Shown here: piece after piece, positions 20,778-29,588 of the stretch
Numbering within the stretch: the stretch's first letter is position 1
Layout: every line of letters begins with the position of its first letter
Assembly: GCF_001792775.2 (NCBI RefSeq)
Contig: NZ_MLGE02000009.1
Span: 1 to 64,000, forward strand
DNA from: Staphylococcus pseudintermedius
GTDB lineage: Bacteria; Bacillota; Bacilli; Staphylococcales; Staphylococcaceae
DNA: 64,000 bases
Reading direction: 5' to 3'
Program-made: the position numbers and the translations under genes
Notes under the pieces: model-generated
The model's input: only the letters and a program-made list of their open reading frames with translations
Told to the model about the DNA's origin: nothing
The model's database searches: none

Positions 20778-21173
20778 ATGGTAACATTATTTACTTCACC
20801 AAGTTGCACATCTTGCCGTAAAGCGAAAGCATGGTTACAAGAACATGACATTCCGTATACGGAGCGAAATATTTTTTCTGAACATTTAACTTTAGATGAA
20901 ATTAAACAAATTTTAAAAATGACTGAAGATGGAACGGACGAAATTATCTCAACACGTTCTAAAACTTACCAAAAATTAAACGTGGACATCGACGCATTGC
21001 CTCTTCAAGATTTATATGCGATTATTCAAGATAATCCTGGTATTTTACGTCGACCTATTATTTTAGATGATAAACGATTACAAGTGGGCTATAACGAAGA
21101 TGAAATTCGTCGTTTCTTACCACGTAAAGTACGTACGTTCCAATTACAAGAAGCGCAACGTATGGTAGATTAA
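20778..21173 (+). CDS. spx: Global redox/stress regulator Spx
   Basis: ArsC-like regulator that binds the RNA polymerase alpha subunit and turns on thiol-stress genes. Seen: the redox switch Cys10-x-x-Cys13 (SPSCTSCR), 131 residues, and the ArsC-fold segment [15 protein letters not shown] with the alpha-interface Arg-Pro. The GTG at 20769 is too close to the AGGAGAG ribosome site; the ATG at 20778 gives [10 protein letters not shown] as in all Spx proteins. Two genes that bear on Spx turnover, mecA (next) and yjbH (8 kb away), are in this window. Followed by a terminator. Confidence 0.97.
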   Translation: MVTLFTSPSCTSCRKAKAWLQEHDIPYTERNIFSEHLTLDEIKQILKMTEDGTDEIISTRSKTYQKLNVDIDALPLQDLYAIIQDNPGILRRPIILDDKRLQVGYNEDEIRRFLPRKVRTFQLQEAQRMVD

Positions 21174-21211
21174 GCATATTGACTTCCCATTGTAATGGTG
21201 AGTTATATAGC

Positions 21212-21246
21212 AAAGGACTAGAACTATTGACGTTCCAGTCCTTTTT
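21212..21246 (+). terminator. spx terminator
   Basis: Stem AAAGGACTAGAAC / GTTCCAGTCCTTT with one mismatch, then TTT, 39 bp after spx. Confidence 0.85.
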
Positions 21247-21506
21247 CTGTTTTTATCCATGTAACAATCACCCCATCCTACTTATAATTAAAACGACCTG
21301 TTCCATCAATATCGTCACTGTGCAGTCTAGGCATAAAATAGACATAGCCTAGAGAAAGCTACAAAAGTGGTGCGATAAATAGATTGTGTTATACTTAATA
21401 TAGGACATTCGTGAAAGATTGTATGAGACAGACAAATAGATTGAGTTTTTGGAAGTTGTTTAATACAATAGGATTACTATTCATCGACTGTAAGGAGTGA
21501 GATGAT

Positions 21507-22205
21507 ATGAGAATAGAACGAATTGATGACATGACAGTAAAACTTTTTATTACGTATACAGATATAGAAGCACGAGGATTCAAACGTGAGGATCTTTGGA
21601 CGAATCGTAAACGCGGAGAAGAATTTTTCTGGTCAGTAATGGAAGAAGTCAACGAAGAAGAGGATTTTGTAGTTGAAGGGCCATTATGGATTCAAGTACA
21701 TGCCTTCGAAAAAGGTGTCGAAGTAACCATTTCAAAATCTAAAAATGATGATTTAATGCAAATGTCTGAAGAAGATAGCGCTTTTGATGAATTTGATAGT
21801 CAACTTAATGAATTGTTGTCGCAGTCGTTGAAAGATGAAGAAACAGATAACCATAAAGATTCAGAACAGTCATATCGTAAACGTCCTAGCAAAAACCGTA
21901 CAACGACACGTACGGCCATCTTTAAGTTTGAAGATTTAGAAGATGTGATTGCTTATGCACATCGAAATGATCAGCGTCTCACAGAATTTGAAGACTTGCT
22001 TTATATGCTAGATGACACGTATTATTATGTTGTTCATTTTGACGAGACTGTTGCAGAAACGCACATTCATGACTATTATGGACAAATTTTAGAGTTTACT
22101 GCACCAAGTGATAAAACAGAATTTTATTTGAATGATTATGGTAAAATTGTGATGAGTCATAACGTGGTAGAACAAGTGAAGCGTTATTTCCCTGAAGCAG
22201 AATAA
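21507..22205 (+). CDS. mecA: Adaptor protein MecA (ClpC adaptor)
   Basis: Adaptor that hands substrates to ClpC-ClpP; not the methicillin-resistance PBP2a gene of the same name. Seen: N-terminal substrate-binding domain beginning MRIERIDDMTVKLFITYTDI, an acidic linker rich in Glu/Asp/Ser (about residues 95-130), and a C-terminal ClpC-binding domain with FKFEDLEDVI and YYVVHFD. Length 232, against about 239 in S. aureus. The ATG follows AAGGAGTGAG. Single gene between spx and the accessory islet. Confidence 0.95.
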   Translation: MRIERIDDMTVKLFITYTDIEARGFKREDLWTNRKRGEEFFWSVMEEVNEEEDFVVEGPLWIQVHAFEKGVEVTISKSKNDDLMQMSEEDSAFDEFDSQLNELLSQSLKDEETDNHKDSEQSYRKRPSKNRTTTRTAIFKFEDLEDVIAYAHRNDQRLTEFEDLLYMLDDTYYYVVHFDETVAETHIHDYYGQILEFTAPSDKTEFYLNDYGKIVMSHNVVEQVKRYFPEAE

Positions 22206-22225
22206 ATTGAATATCAAATAAATCC

Positions 22226-22262
22226 AAAAGAGATCAAGTGTCATTAGCGCTTGGTCTTTTTT
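22226..22262 (+). terminator. mecA terminator
   Basis: Hairpin AAAAGAGATCAAGTG / GCGCTTGGTCTTTT followed by TT. Almost the same hairpin recurs at 24951-24990 just before coiA. Confidence 0.85.
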
Positions 22263-22710
22263 AATGTGTTCTTTCGCAATGCTTTTTATACATATTAGAA
22301 GAGAGCGGTCGGGCAGTTTCTCTACAATGACATAAGAATGAAGTCAGAAATTATCTTGCTTTGCCTTAGTTCACGATTAATGACGTGGTACCAAATGATA
22401 TTTAATTATATTATTTGGTAAGTTGTCATCTATCCCAAGTATAAAATAATTCACCTATTTTGTTATTCATGTTTATCATCTTTATTTTTCTATTAAGTAG
22501 TGAAATTATTCCTGTTTATTTTCTTTGTGAAATATGCCAAAGTCTAAATTTTCTTGTCGACTCAATCGGGATATAGGTTTCGTGTAAGTGAAGGATAAAT
22601 AGCTGTTTTGAGATACTATTGTGTATATCTTTTGTAGTGTTTTCTAGAAAAGACATTATAATATACAAGAAAATTTAATAACATAAAAATTACTATTGAT
22701 TGCTATTGAG
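22263..22710 (+). other. Intergenic region upstream of the protease pseudogene
   Basis: AT-rich spacer of about 450 bp. It holds an 8-bp perfect hairpin TACCAAAT/ATTTGGTA near 22390-22421 and a likely -10 TATAAT at 22657-22662 for the protease. No gene was seen. Confidence 0.5.
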
Positions 22711-22730
22711 TATATATATATATATATATA
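22711..22730 (+). repeat. (TA)10 dinucleotide repeat next to the ribosome site
   Basis: Ten uninterrupted TA units directly abut AAGGAGG (22731-22737) in the leader of the protease gene, downstream of the TATAAT at 22657. Such tracts are prone to slippage; here a change would alter spacing or leader folding rather than reading frame. Confidence 0.9.
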
Positions 22731-22752
22731 AAGGAGGGGTGAGGAAGATAAG

Positions 22753-24114
22753 ATGAAAAAGGTAACAAAACTTGTTTTTATTGTATTATTTCTTAGTATG
22801 TATACTCCGTCATATGTAAATGCAGAAGAATTCATAGCTGATGATGGAATTATTGAGTCACAAGCTACGGATATTTCTGCTATGCCAGGAGATATATTAC
22901 CTATGCCTAGTACAGAAGCATCAACACAAAGTAAAGTTAATTTTAATAATACCGATAACTATGGAGATTTTTTTCCTCATGTCGAAAGTGCTATCGGTAC
23001 TGACGAAAGGAAGAAAGTCACTTCATTTACTTCGTCTCCTATTAAAGAGAATGTCGCTATAAAAGTTGAATGGAAGAATTCAGAGGGAAATTACGAAGGA
23101 TATGTTGCATCTGGTGTAATGGTTAGTAAAGATACTGTGCTAACTGCAGCTCGTGTTGTATATGATGAGGGAAGAAAAAAGATTGCAGAAAGAATAACTG
23201 TATACAGTGGGTTATATGGAAATATCATTCGAGGTTCTGCAAAAGGTATAAAAACGTATGTACTTAAAGGTTATACCAGTACACTAGATAGTAAATATGA
23301 TTTAGCGGCTATAAAACTAGATACAAATTTAGGTAGTTTAACAGGCTCGTTGGGGATAACATCTACTATTGCTTTAGGGGATAAAATTGCAACAGCAGGT
23401 TATCCTGATGATAAGACGGATCGAACAAACAGTAGTGATTTAAAATATTATATGTGGCGATCTACTGGTAAAATAATGAATTTGGATAAATATAGAGTTT
23501 ATTATGATGCCGATACATCTGGAGGACAAAGTGGTAGTGGTGTATAGGATGTTAAAAGCAACAAGCTTGTGGCAATTCATACAAACGGAGGTAAAACATT
23601 TAATTTTGGAACAAGGATTACTCCACAATATCTAGATTATATAAAATATTGGATTGGGACACCTGTGGCTCATACTTATAACAAAAAAGTTTCTATTTCA
23701 AAAGAAGGTCAACAATTGTGGGGAGATCTTCAATTTTTAAAAGTAAAATCTGAAATCAAAGGTAAACTTGGGAAAGTGTATAATGCTAAATATTACTATA
23801 ATCATCCAAATGGTAATAAATACCTTTCTTTATACAATAAAGATGGCACTTGGGCAGGATATAGCAATATGAATCATTCAGTCAATGTTACTGCTGTTTC
23901 TTATAACAAAAAAGTAGTAATTACTAAGAAGAAATATGATTTATGGAATAGTTTTTATTTCGATTCAAAAAAAGGGAAAAGTGATGCATATGTTAACAAA
24001 CCGGTTATTGCTAAATATATTTACACATTAGGAAACGGTAGACAATATTATTCTTTATACTCAATTAAAAGTGATAAATGGTTAGGCTATGTTAATGTTA
24101 ATGCTACAAAATAG
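22753..24114 (+). pseudogene. Secreted trypsin-like serine protease with GW-like modules, disrupted
   Basis: Would encode a secreted S1B-type (V8/glutamyl endopeptidase-like) protease of about 453 residues. Seen: signal peptide ending YVNA, a pro-region, a protease domain with Asp183 (KYDLAAIKLD) and Ser260 (GGQSGSG), then two tandem modules of about 72 residues (YNKKV.I.K...LW...F, ending W.GY.N) resembling the GW/SH3_8 cell-wall-binding modules of staphylococcal autolysins. Two lesions: an in-frame TAG at 23545-23547 right after the Ser motif, where a Tyr codon would fit, and Arg134 (CGT, 23152-23154) where LTAAxVVYD expects the catalytic His. The frame reopens after the stop and runs intact to 24114. 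Whether the N-terminal fragment is still secreted is unknown. Confidence 0.85.
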
Positions 24115-24132
24115 AAAATGGAGGTCTTTTTA

Positions 24133-24792
24133 ATGAAGAAAACAATTTCAGTACTTGGTCTAGGGCTATTAGCAACATTTTTTGTAAGTAACGAATCATA
24201 TGCCGCAGAAACGATTCAAAACAATACGTCATCAAGTGAAACGAATCAAAATTCAGATCAGACGCCGTTAGATCATTATATTCGAAAAGCAGATGGCACA
24301 CTGGTTGAACCGAACGTGTACCCACATAAAGATTATGTAGAGAATGAAGGACCTTTACCAGAGTTTAAATTTCAAGTTGACTCTAAGAAAGATTCATCTG
24401 ATCCAAATCAAGCACCGTTAGATCATTATATTCGAAAAGCGGATGGCACGTTGGTTGAACCGAATGTATATCCACACAAAGATTATGTCGAAAATGAAGG
24501 GCCTTTACCAGAGTTTAAATTTATGTATGCTGACAAACAAAATCATCATGACCAACAGAGTAAAAACAACAAGGATAAGCAGCGTGCAAATTACAGTGAC
24601 AAAAAGCATAATGATCAGCCGGGTCATCCAAAAGCAGTCACGCCAGCTGTACAACATGATAAAGCAGTCACTTCAAACGCTACTGTAAAAGCATTGCCAA
24701 ACACAGGTGAATCTGATAAAACAACACAATTACCAATCGTATTATCATTGTTATCTGTGGGGATTTTAGTTTTATTAAAATTGAGAAAATAA
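24133..24792 (+). CDS. Small LPXTG-anchored surface protein with two 36-residue repeats
   Basis: Sortase-anchored wall protein of 219 residues. Seen: signal peptide MKKTISVLGLGLLATFF...SYA (no YSIRK motif), two near-identical repeats beginning PLDHYIRKADGTLVEPNVYP and ending ENEGPLPEFKF, a hydrophilic His/Asn/Lys/Gln-rich stretch, then the sortase signal LPNTGES (188-194), a hydrophobic helix and the tail LKLRK. The ATG at 24133 follows GGAGGT at 7-bp spacing; an upstream ATG at 24118 lies before the ribosome site and is rejected. The ligand is unknown and I do not recognise a named homolog. It starts 18 bp after the protease pseudogene, so the pair may be one transcript. Confidence 0.88.
   Translation: MKKTISVLGLGLLATFFVSNESYAAETIQNNTSSSETNQNSDQTPLDHYIRKADGTLVEPNVYPHKDYVENEGPLPEFKFQVDSKKDSSDPNQAPLDHYIRKADGTLVEPNVYPHKDYVENEGPLPEFKFMYADKQNHHDQQSKNNKDKQRANYSDKKHNDQPGHPKAVTPAVQHDKAVTSNATVKALPNTGESDKTTQLPIVLSLLSVGILVLLKLRK
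24265..24522 (+). repeat. Two 108-bp coding repeats, period 150 bp
   Basis: 24265-24372 and 24415-24522 differ mainly at third codon positions, so the encoded 36-residue repeats are essentially identical. The pattern is a duplication kept under protein-level constraint rather than a very recent copy. Confidence 0.92.
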
Positions 24793-24826
24793 ATAAAAGA
24801 TAGATGTCTACATGAAAGAAAGGGAT

Positions 24827-24848
24827 GACCCTGTTTGCGTAGGGTTTT
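24827..24848 (+). terminator. Terminator of the LPXTG gene
   Basis: Short stem ACCCT / AGGGT with an 8-base loop, followed by TTTCTCTTCTT, 35 bp after the stop. Confidence 0.6.
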
Positions 24849-24950
24849 CTCTTCTTATTTTAACTGTTCATATGGCATGGTTGGACGTGTCAGATTATCA
24901 TGTTATGCATATTGCTGCGTAAGTCGAGGTTAACTGGAAAACATATAGAT

Positions 24951-24990
24951 AAAAATGAGGTCAAGTGGTGTGTATCGCTTGGTCTTTTTT
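24951..24990 (+). terminator. Second mecA-type terminator before coiA
   Basis: Hairpin GGTCAAGTG ... CGCTTGGTC followed by TTTTTT. The arms match the mecA terminator (GATCAAGTG ... CGCTTGGTC) and the two bracket the protease/LPXTG islet. Confidence 0.8.
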
Positions 24991-25065
24991 ATTTGCGAAA
25001 AAAATTCACCTTATTCCAAAGTAATTCTACAAATTTAAACGTGTAATAGGATGAGGTGAAAAGAG

Positions 25066-26031
25066 ATGTTAACAGCTTATAATGTACAATCACAACAAAT
25101 TTTAGCAACACACGCACGTAAGGAAGAAGTGTATCATTGTCCAATTTGTAAAGAGGTATTGATTTTAAGGCAAGGGGTGCGAAAAGGTGCTCATTTTGCG
25201 CATTATCGGCATTCAATGGGGCATGTACATTTAAAAGGAGAATCTGTTCAGCACGCACGATGTAAAGCTGCTTTGTATGAACAACTTTGTAAGATTGATC
25301 CGGCAACACAATTGGAACCTTACATTAAAAAAATCACACAAATTCCAGATATGATTTTCAGAGCATGGGCTATTGAGGTTCAACTGAGTTCCATTGCGAT
25401 AAAGACGATGAGAGAGCGGACAGAAGGATTGCTAAGTGAGGGGTATCGTGTTTTATGGTTAGCGAAAAAACCTCAAATGAAAAAGGGGCTTTATGTGTTA
25501 TCGCAACTGCAACAACAATGTATCATCCCTTCTACAAAAACGTTGTATTGTATAGATACGACTTCATGTGAGCTGTTCAGATTATCTCACATGATACCGA
25601 TTACCGCAAAAACCTTTCATGGAGAGTTAACACCACTTTCTATTCAAGCATTCAGCCAAGCGTTACAACAGGACCCTCAGTATGACGTGATTATCAGAAA
25701 GTTGTCGACATCTCAAATTTTGAAATACATTCAACAATGTCGGCGTCAAAACAATGTACTAGAGCCTACGCTGTCATTGATGTACCAAATGCGCATGTTA
25801 GACGAACAAGTTGTGAAAGTTACAGGCTTTTTATTTCCAGAACAAATATACATCCATACGCATCCAGTGCTATGGCAACTGTACATATTGAAATGTCTTC
25901 AAGCAGGTATACCGAGTCATTCACTGTTGTTAAAGCAGTTGAAGTTTCGTCATTTTGCGGTAGAGGAGTGCGACCGTCAACAGATTATCAACCGGATCGT
26001 ACAGCGCTATTTAAAACTTCTCAATTTGTAG
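25066..26031 (+). CDS. coiA: Competence protein CoiA-like
   Basis: Nuclease-like protein of the CoiA family, thought to act on incoming DNA during transformation. Seen: N-terminal zinc-ribbon-like cysteine pair (YHCPICKE) followed by the HFAH motif (KGAHFAHYRH), then a restriction-endonuclease-like core with PDMIFRAWAIEVQLS (candidate D...E.Q) and RTEGLLSEGYRVLWL. The C-terminal half is alpha-helical and poorly conserved. Length 321 is normal. It sits between mecA and pepF as in other staphylococci, except for the upstream islet. Expression and competence cannot be judged from sequence. Confidence 0.88.
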   Translation: MLTAYNVQSQQILATHARKEEVYHCPICKEVLILRQGVRKGAHFAHYRHSMGHVHLKGESVQHARCKAALYEQLCKIDPATQLEPYIKKITQIPDMIFRAWAIEVQLSSIAIKTMRERTEGLLSEGYRVLWLAKKPQMKKGLYVLSQLQQQCIIPSTKTLYCIDTTSCELFRLSHMIPITAKTFHGELTPLSIQAFSQALQQDPQYDVIIRKLSTSQILKYIQQCRRQNNVLEPTLSLMYQMRMLDEQVVKVTGFLFPEQIYIHTHPVLWQLYILKCLQAGIPSHSLLLKQLKFRHFAVEECDRQQIINRIVQRYLKLLNL

Positions 26032-26104
26032 GTATATAGAGTGCATTATTATGAGAAAAGTGAGAAAATAGGAGTGTTACACACATCACGAGGAGGAATT
26101 TATA

Positions 26105-27913
26105 ATGAGCCAACAATTGACAAGAGAACAACAAGAACAAAAGTATCCAGAATATTCATGGGACCTCACGACGATTTTCGAAAGTGATGAGTCTTGGGAA
26201 GCAGCGTTTAAAACAGTTGAAAGCTATCTTGGCAAAGAAGAGCAATTCAAAGGTCATTTAGGTGATGACGCCGAAACACTGTATCAAGCCCTTTCGTTAG
26301 AAGATGAAATTGAAACAGAACTTGAATCAGTTTATGTTTATGCACATTTAAAACAAGACCAAGATACAGCGAATGACAAGTACACAGGTTTTGAAGCGCG
26401 TGCACATCAATTAGCGATTAAATTAAGTTCGGCTTGGAGTTTCTTAGTACCGGAATTACTTCAAATCGATGAAAAAACAATCGAATCTTACGTTGCTGAA
26501 CATGAAGGATTAAAACGTTTCGAATTTGATTTGAACTTAATTAACCAAAAACGTCCGCACGTCTTAGATGCAGAAAAAGAAAAATTATTGACTGAAGCAC
26601 AAGATGCGTTGTCTACGCCGAGCAATGTGTTCAGTATGTTTGATAATGCCGACTTAACTTTTGATGATGTAACAGACAAAGACGGTGAAAAGCATGCATT
26701 GACGCAAGGTTCATTCATTAAATATTTAGAGTCAGATGATCGTCTGTTACGTCAATCAGCTTATGAAAACATGTATAAAGCCTATGGTAGCTATAACAAT
26801 ACATTAGCGGCAACATTAGCAGGTGAAGTAAAGAAACATGTGTTTAATGCACGTTCTCACAACTATAAGAGTGCAAGAGCACAAGCATTGGGGAACAATC
26901 ATATTCCTGAAGCAGTATACGACAATCTCGTGAAAACAGTTCATGAATACTTACCACTCTTACATCGTTACACAAAATTAAGAAAAGAATTACTCGGTGT
27001 CGATGATTTGAAAATGTACGATATGTATACGCCAATGGTGAAAGACATCAAGTTTGAAATGCCTTATGACGAAGCGGTTGAGTGGATGTTAAAAGGCCTT
27101 GAACCGATGGGCGAAGAATACTTAAAAGTCATTAAAGAAGGTTTGAATAACCGATGGGTCGACGTTTATGAAAACAAAGGTAAACGTTCAGGTGCCTATT
27201 CATCAGGTTCACACAAAACCAATCCATTCATTTTATTAAACTGGTCTGACACGGTCTCTGACTTATATACGTTAGTACATGAATTCGGTCATTCAGCGCA
27301 CAGCTATTTCAGCCGTAAAAACCAACCATCCAATATGAGCGGTTATTCTATTTTTGTAGCGGAAGTGGCGTCTACATGTAATGAAGCGTTATTAAGCCAC
27401 TACATGGAGCAAAATTTAGATGACAAGCGTCGTTTACTGTTGCTCAACCAAGAATTAGAACGTTTCCGTGCAACGTTATTCCGTCAAACAATGTTTGCAG
27501 AATTTGAACATAAAATCCATCAAATTGAAGAAGCAGGGGAACCATTAACAGCAACACGTATGAACGAAGAATATGCTGCATTAAACCGTCAATATTTCGG
27601 TGATACTGTTGAAACAGATGAGTATATTAGTAAAGAATGGTCGCGTATTCCGCATTTCTATATGAACTATTACGTCTATCAATATGCGACAGGTTACAGT
27701 GCAGCACAAAGTTTAAGTCATCAAATTTTGACTGAAGGTGCACCTGCTGTTGAACGTTATATCAATGAATTCTTGAAAAAAGGAAGCTCAAATTATCCAA
27801 TCGAAATTTTGAAAAATGCCGGTGTCGATATGACAACACCAGGTCCAATTGAGGATGCATGTAAAGTGTTTGAACAAAAATTAGACGCTTTTGAAAAATT
27901 AATGAAAGCTTGA
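26105..27913 (+). CDS. pepF: Oligoendopeptidase F
   Basis: Cytoplasmic M3B zinc metallopeptidase that degrades peptides of about 7-17 residues, fitting downstream of peptide uptake by Opp3. Seen: zinc motif His392-Glu-Phe-Gly-His396 (HEFGHSAHSYF), the third-ligand helix with AEVASTCNEALL, and the substrate-binding HFYMNYYVYQYATG near the C terminus. Length 602. The ATG follows GAGGAGG. Transcribed alone or with coiA (73-bp gap). Confidence 0.95.
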   Translation: MSQQLTREQQEQKYPEYSWDLTTIFESDESWEAAFKTVESYLGKEEQFKGHLGDDAETLYQALSLEDEIETELESVYVYAHLKQDQDTANDKYTGFEARAHQLAIKLSSAWSFLVPELLQIDEKTIESYVAEHEGLKRFEFDLNLINQKRPHVLDAEKEKLLTEAQDALSTPSNVFSMFDNADLTFDDVTDKDGEKHALTQGSFIKYLESDDRLLRQSAYENMYKAYGSYNNTLAATLAGEVKKHVFNARSHNYKSARAQALGNNHIPEAVYDNLVKTVHEYLPLLHRYTKLRKELLGVDDLKMYDMYTPMVKDIKFEMPYDEAVEWMLKGLEPMGEEYLKVIKEGLNNRWVDVYENKGKRSGAYSSGSHKTNPFILLNWSDTVSDLYTLVHEFGHSAHSYFSRKNQPSNMSGYSIFVAEVASTCNEALLSHYMEQNLDDKRRLLLLNQELERFRATLFRQTMFAEFEHKIHQIEEAGEPLTATRMNEEYAALNRQYFGDTVETDEYISKEWSRIPHFYMNYYVYQYATGYSAAQSLSHQILTEGAPAVERYINEFLKKGSSNYPIEILKNAGVDMTTPGPIEDACKVFEQKLDAFEKLMKA

Positions 27914-28014
27914 GGATGCTGAATCCGTTTACAATATGTCAGATTTGTGAAAGTTTTAATTTCTGGGTTTAAATGGGTTGAAACAACATCACACACGTGA
28001 TATATTATGAACAT

Positions 28015-28109
28015 GAAATTAATCACATTACAAACATACCCCTTTGTTTGAAGTGAAAAATTTCTCCCATCCCCTTTGTTTAGCGCCGTGTCAAAACACG
28101 GCGTTTTTT
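28015..28109 (+). ncRNA. rsaE: Small regulatory RNA RsaE (RoxS)
   Basis: Trans-acting sRNA that down-regulates central metabolism and folate genes in Staphylococcus and Bacillus. The sequence is recognisable: GAAATTAATCACATTA, then two C-rich seed loops CATACCCCTTTG and CCCATCCCCTTTG, ending in the terminator CGCCGTG/CACGGCG-TTTTTT (28084-28109). It has its own promoter: -35 TTGAAA (27978-27983), exactly 17 bp, -10 TATATT (28001-28006). In S. aureus RsaE lies in the same place, next to pepF. The apical terminator loop differs from memory of the S. aureus copy, while both seed motifs are intact. Confidence 0.92.
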
Positions 28110-28609
28110 AATGCTTTCATTTCCTGTTTATTTACAATAATTCCCATATATGCGACGTTCAAAATCATTGATATTCCACTTAAACAACAAAATATTCCGT
28201 TTATAGCTGTATCTATCTAACTTATGAGTAGTGTGCTATATAAAAAGGGAGAGGGAGATATTGAGACATTTAAAGACAGTATCAAGTTAGGTCCAATATA
28301 GTGTTATTTATTAATCCTTCTTTGGTTAGCGATAAAAAATATGTGAACCTTTTATTAGAGACGATTTAGCTTCACTTTGATTTACCCATCATACAAATAT
28401 ATCCAAATAATAACTAGAATATTTAGTGAAACGTACATATTCCTACTATAAAACTGTACAATAGAGTTGACTAATGAATTAACGGAGAACCGTTTTTTTA
28501 ATAGAGAATTTATAGAGACTGTATCAAACCATTAGAACAATGCTTGTCATTAAAGCATCGATGATAGCAACAGACATAACGTCACTTTTGCTTTGAGGAG
28601 GTCGTTGGT
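28110..28609 (+). other. Intergenic region between RsaE and the M48 peptidase gene
   Basis: 500 bp, AT-rich. A short hairpin AACGG-AGAA-CCGTT with seven T follows at 28479-28500 and looks like a terminator, but no transcript feeding it is evident. A ribosome site GAGGAGGT precedes the next gene. No gene recognised. Confidence 0.45.
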
Positions 28610-29338
28610 ATGCGGATTTTGGCAATTTTAATATATCTTTTAGTGGTACTCATAAGGTTGAACATCGTAAATACGCCCTATCTAGATGAGAATACAAAAA
28701 GTCTTATTTTCATATTCATGACGTTGTTAGTGCCGACGTTTATTATTAGGCCGCTTTTTAATAAGAATACTAAAAACCTAATACCTTTAGACTATAAGGA
28801 ACTGGAAGCGTCTGTAGAATTACCTCAAGGAACGAAAATGTATACGAAAGCATCACTACTTCTTAAAAGTGTATATGTTAAAGGTGACCGTTCTAAAAGT
28901 AGTATTGTGCTAAATCCTGAATTAATTGAAAAAGTCGATATTGATGAATTGAGATTTCTTATATATCATGAGGTGTGCCATATTAAAAATAATGACATCA
29001 CTAAAAACCAATTATTTCGTGCATTGAGTTATGGTGTTTTACCTTTTTTACTTGTTTTCATTTCTGGGTTCATAGAATTTAAATCTATGAATCTCTTTAT
29101 CGCTTATATTGTATTGGCAGTCATCATCTATTTGAGTGGTATGCTCTTATATTTTCTTCGCATCAGACATAGAGAATTAAAGTGTGACAGCTATGCAAGC
29201 ATCCATACAAGCAGTGCAACCGGTATTCGTGCATTGATGACATTAAAAAGATTAGGGATTTTAAAGGATACAAAATTAGTTTTGTTTGCGAGCCACCCCA
29301 ATTTAGATAAGAGAATACAAAATCTTAAAAATAGCTGA
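28610..29338 (+). CDS. M48-family membrane zinc metallopeptidase
   Basis: A 242-residue membrane protein with a zinc protease motif His120-Glu-Val-Cys-His124 (YHEVCHIKNN), a likely third ligand Glu189 in RELKCDSYAS, and two helices before and two between these motifs. This is the layout of M48 (HtpX/Ste24-like) and BlaR-type peptidase domains, with the active site facing the cytoplasm. It lacks a sensor domain. The ATG follows GAGGAGG. I do not recall it in the S. aureus pepF-yjbH interval, so it may be an accessory insertion. Substrate unknown; roles in membrane protein quality control or peptide processing are possible. Confidence 0.8.
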   Translation: MRILAILIYLLVVLIRLNIVNTPYLDENTKSLIFIFMTLLVPTFIIRPLFNKNTKNLIPLDYKELEASVELPQGTKMYTKASLLLKSVYVKGDRSKSSIVLNPELIEKVDIDELRFLIYHEVCHIKNNDITKNQLFRALSYGVLPFLLVFISGFIEFKSMNLFIAYIVLAVIIYLSGMLLYFLRIRHRELKCDSYASIHTSSATGIRALMTLKRLGILKDTKLVLFASHPNLDKRIQNLKNS

Positions 29339-29385
29339 AATACGAATTGAAATCAAAAAAACAATAGCTCATAAAATGTAAAAAC

Positions 29386-29434
29386 GCCTCGGATCTGTGT
29401 AGCAACTATCATTTCATAGATTCGAGGCTTTATT
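29386..29434 (+). terminator. Terminator of the M48 peptidase gene
   Basis: Hairpin GCCTCGGATCTGTG / CATAGATTCGAGGC (with mismatches) then TTTATT, about 48 bp after the stop. Confidence 0.8.
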
Positions 29435-29553
29435 GATGTTGTCTCGTAGGTGGTTCCAAGGATAATTTTAAAATGAATGACATACGGAAAATATAAAAGA
29501 GAGGGCGCTTAAAATAAAACATAGTGCTCATAATTTTTAATTGACACTAAAGT

Positions 29554-29588
29554 AAAAAGAGGCTCCCCACAAACGAGACACCTCTTTA
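29554..29588 (-). terminator. yjbH terminator overlapping its stop codon
   Basis: Stem AAAGAGG / CCTCTTT with a run of T on the minus strand; the distal arm contains the yjbH TAA. Confidence 0.7.

Noticed and set aside
21507-22205. Methicillin-resistance gene mecA
   Set aside because: The protein is the ClpC adaptor MecA, not the PBP2a transpeptidase; the shared name is coincidental.
23545-23547. Programmed readthrough or recoding of the TAG in the protease gene
   Set aside because: No readthrough context or downstream structure is evident, and the catalytic His is also lost, so decay is the simpler reading.
24265-24522. Possible CRISPR-like repeat unit
   Set aside because: Only two units of 108 bp, in frame within a surface protein; this is a coding duplication.
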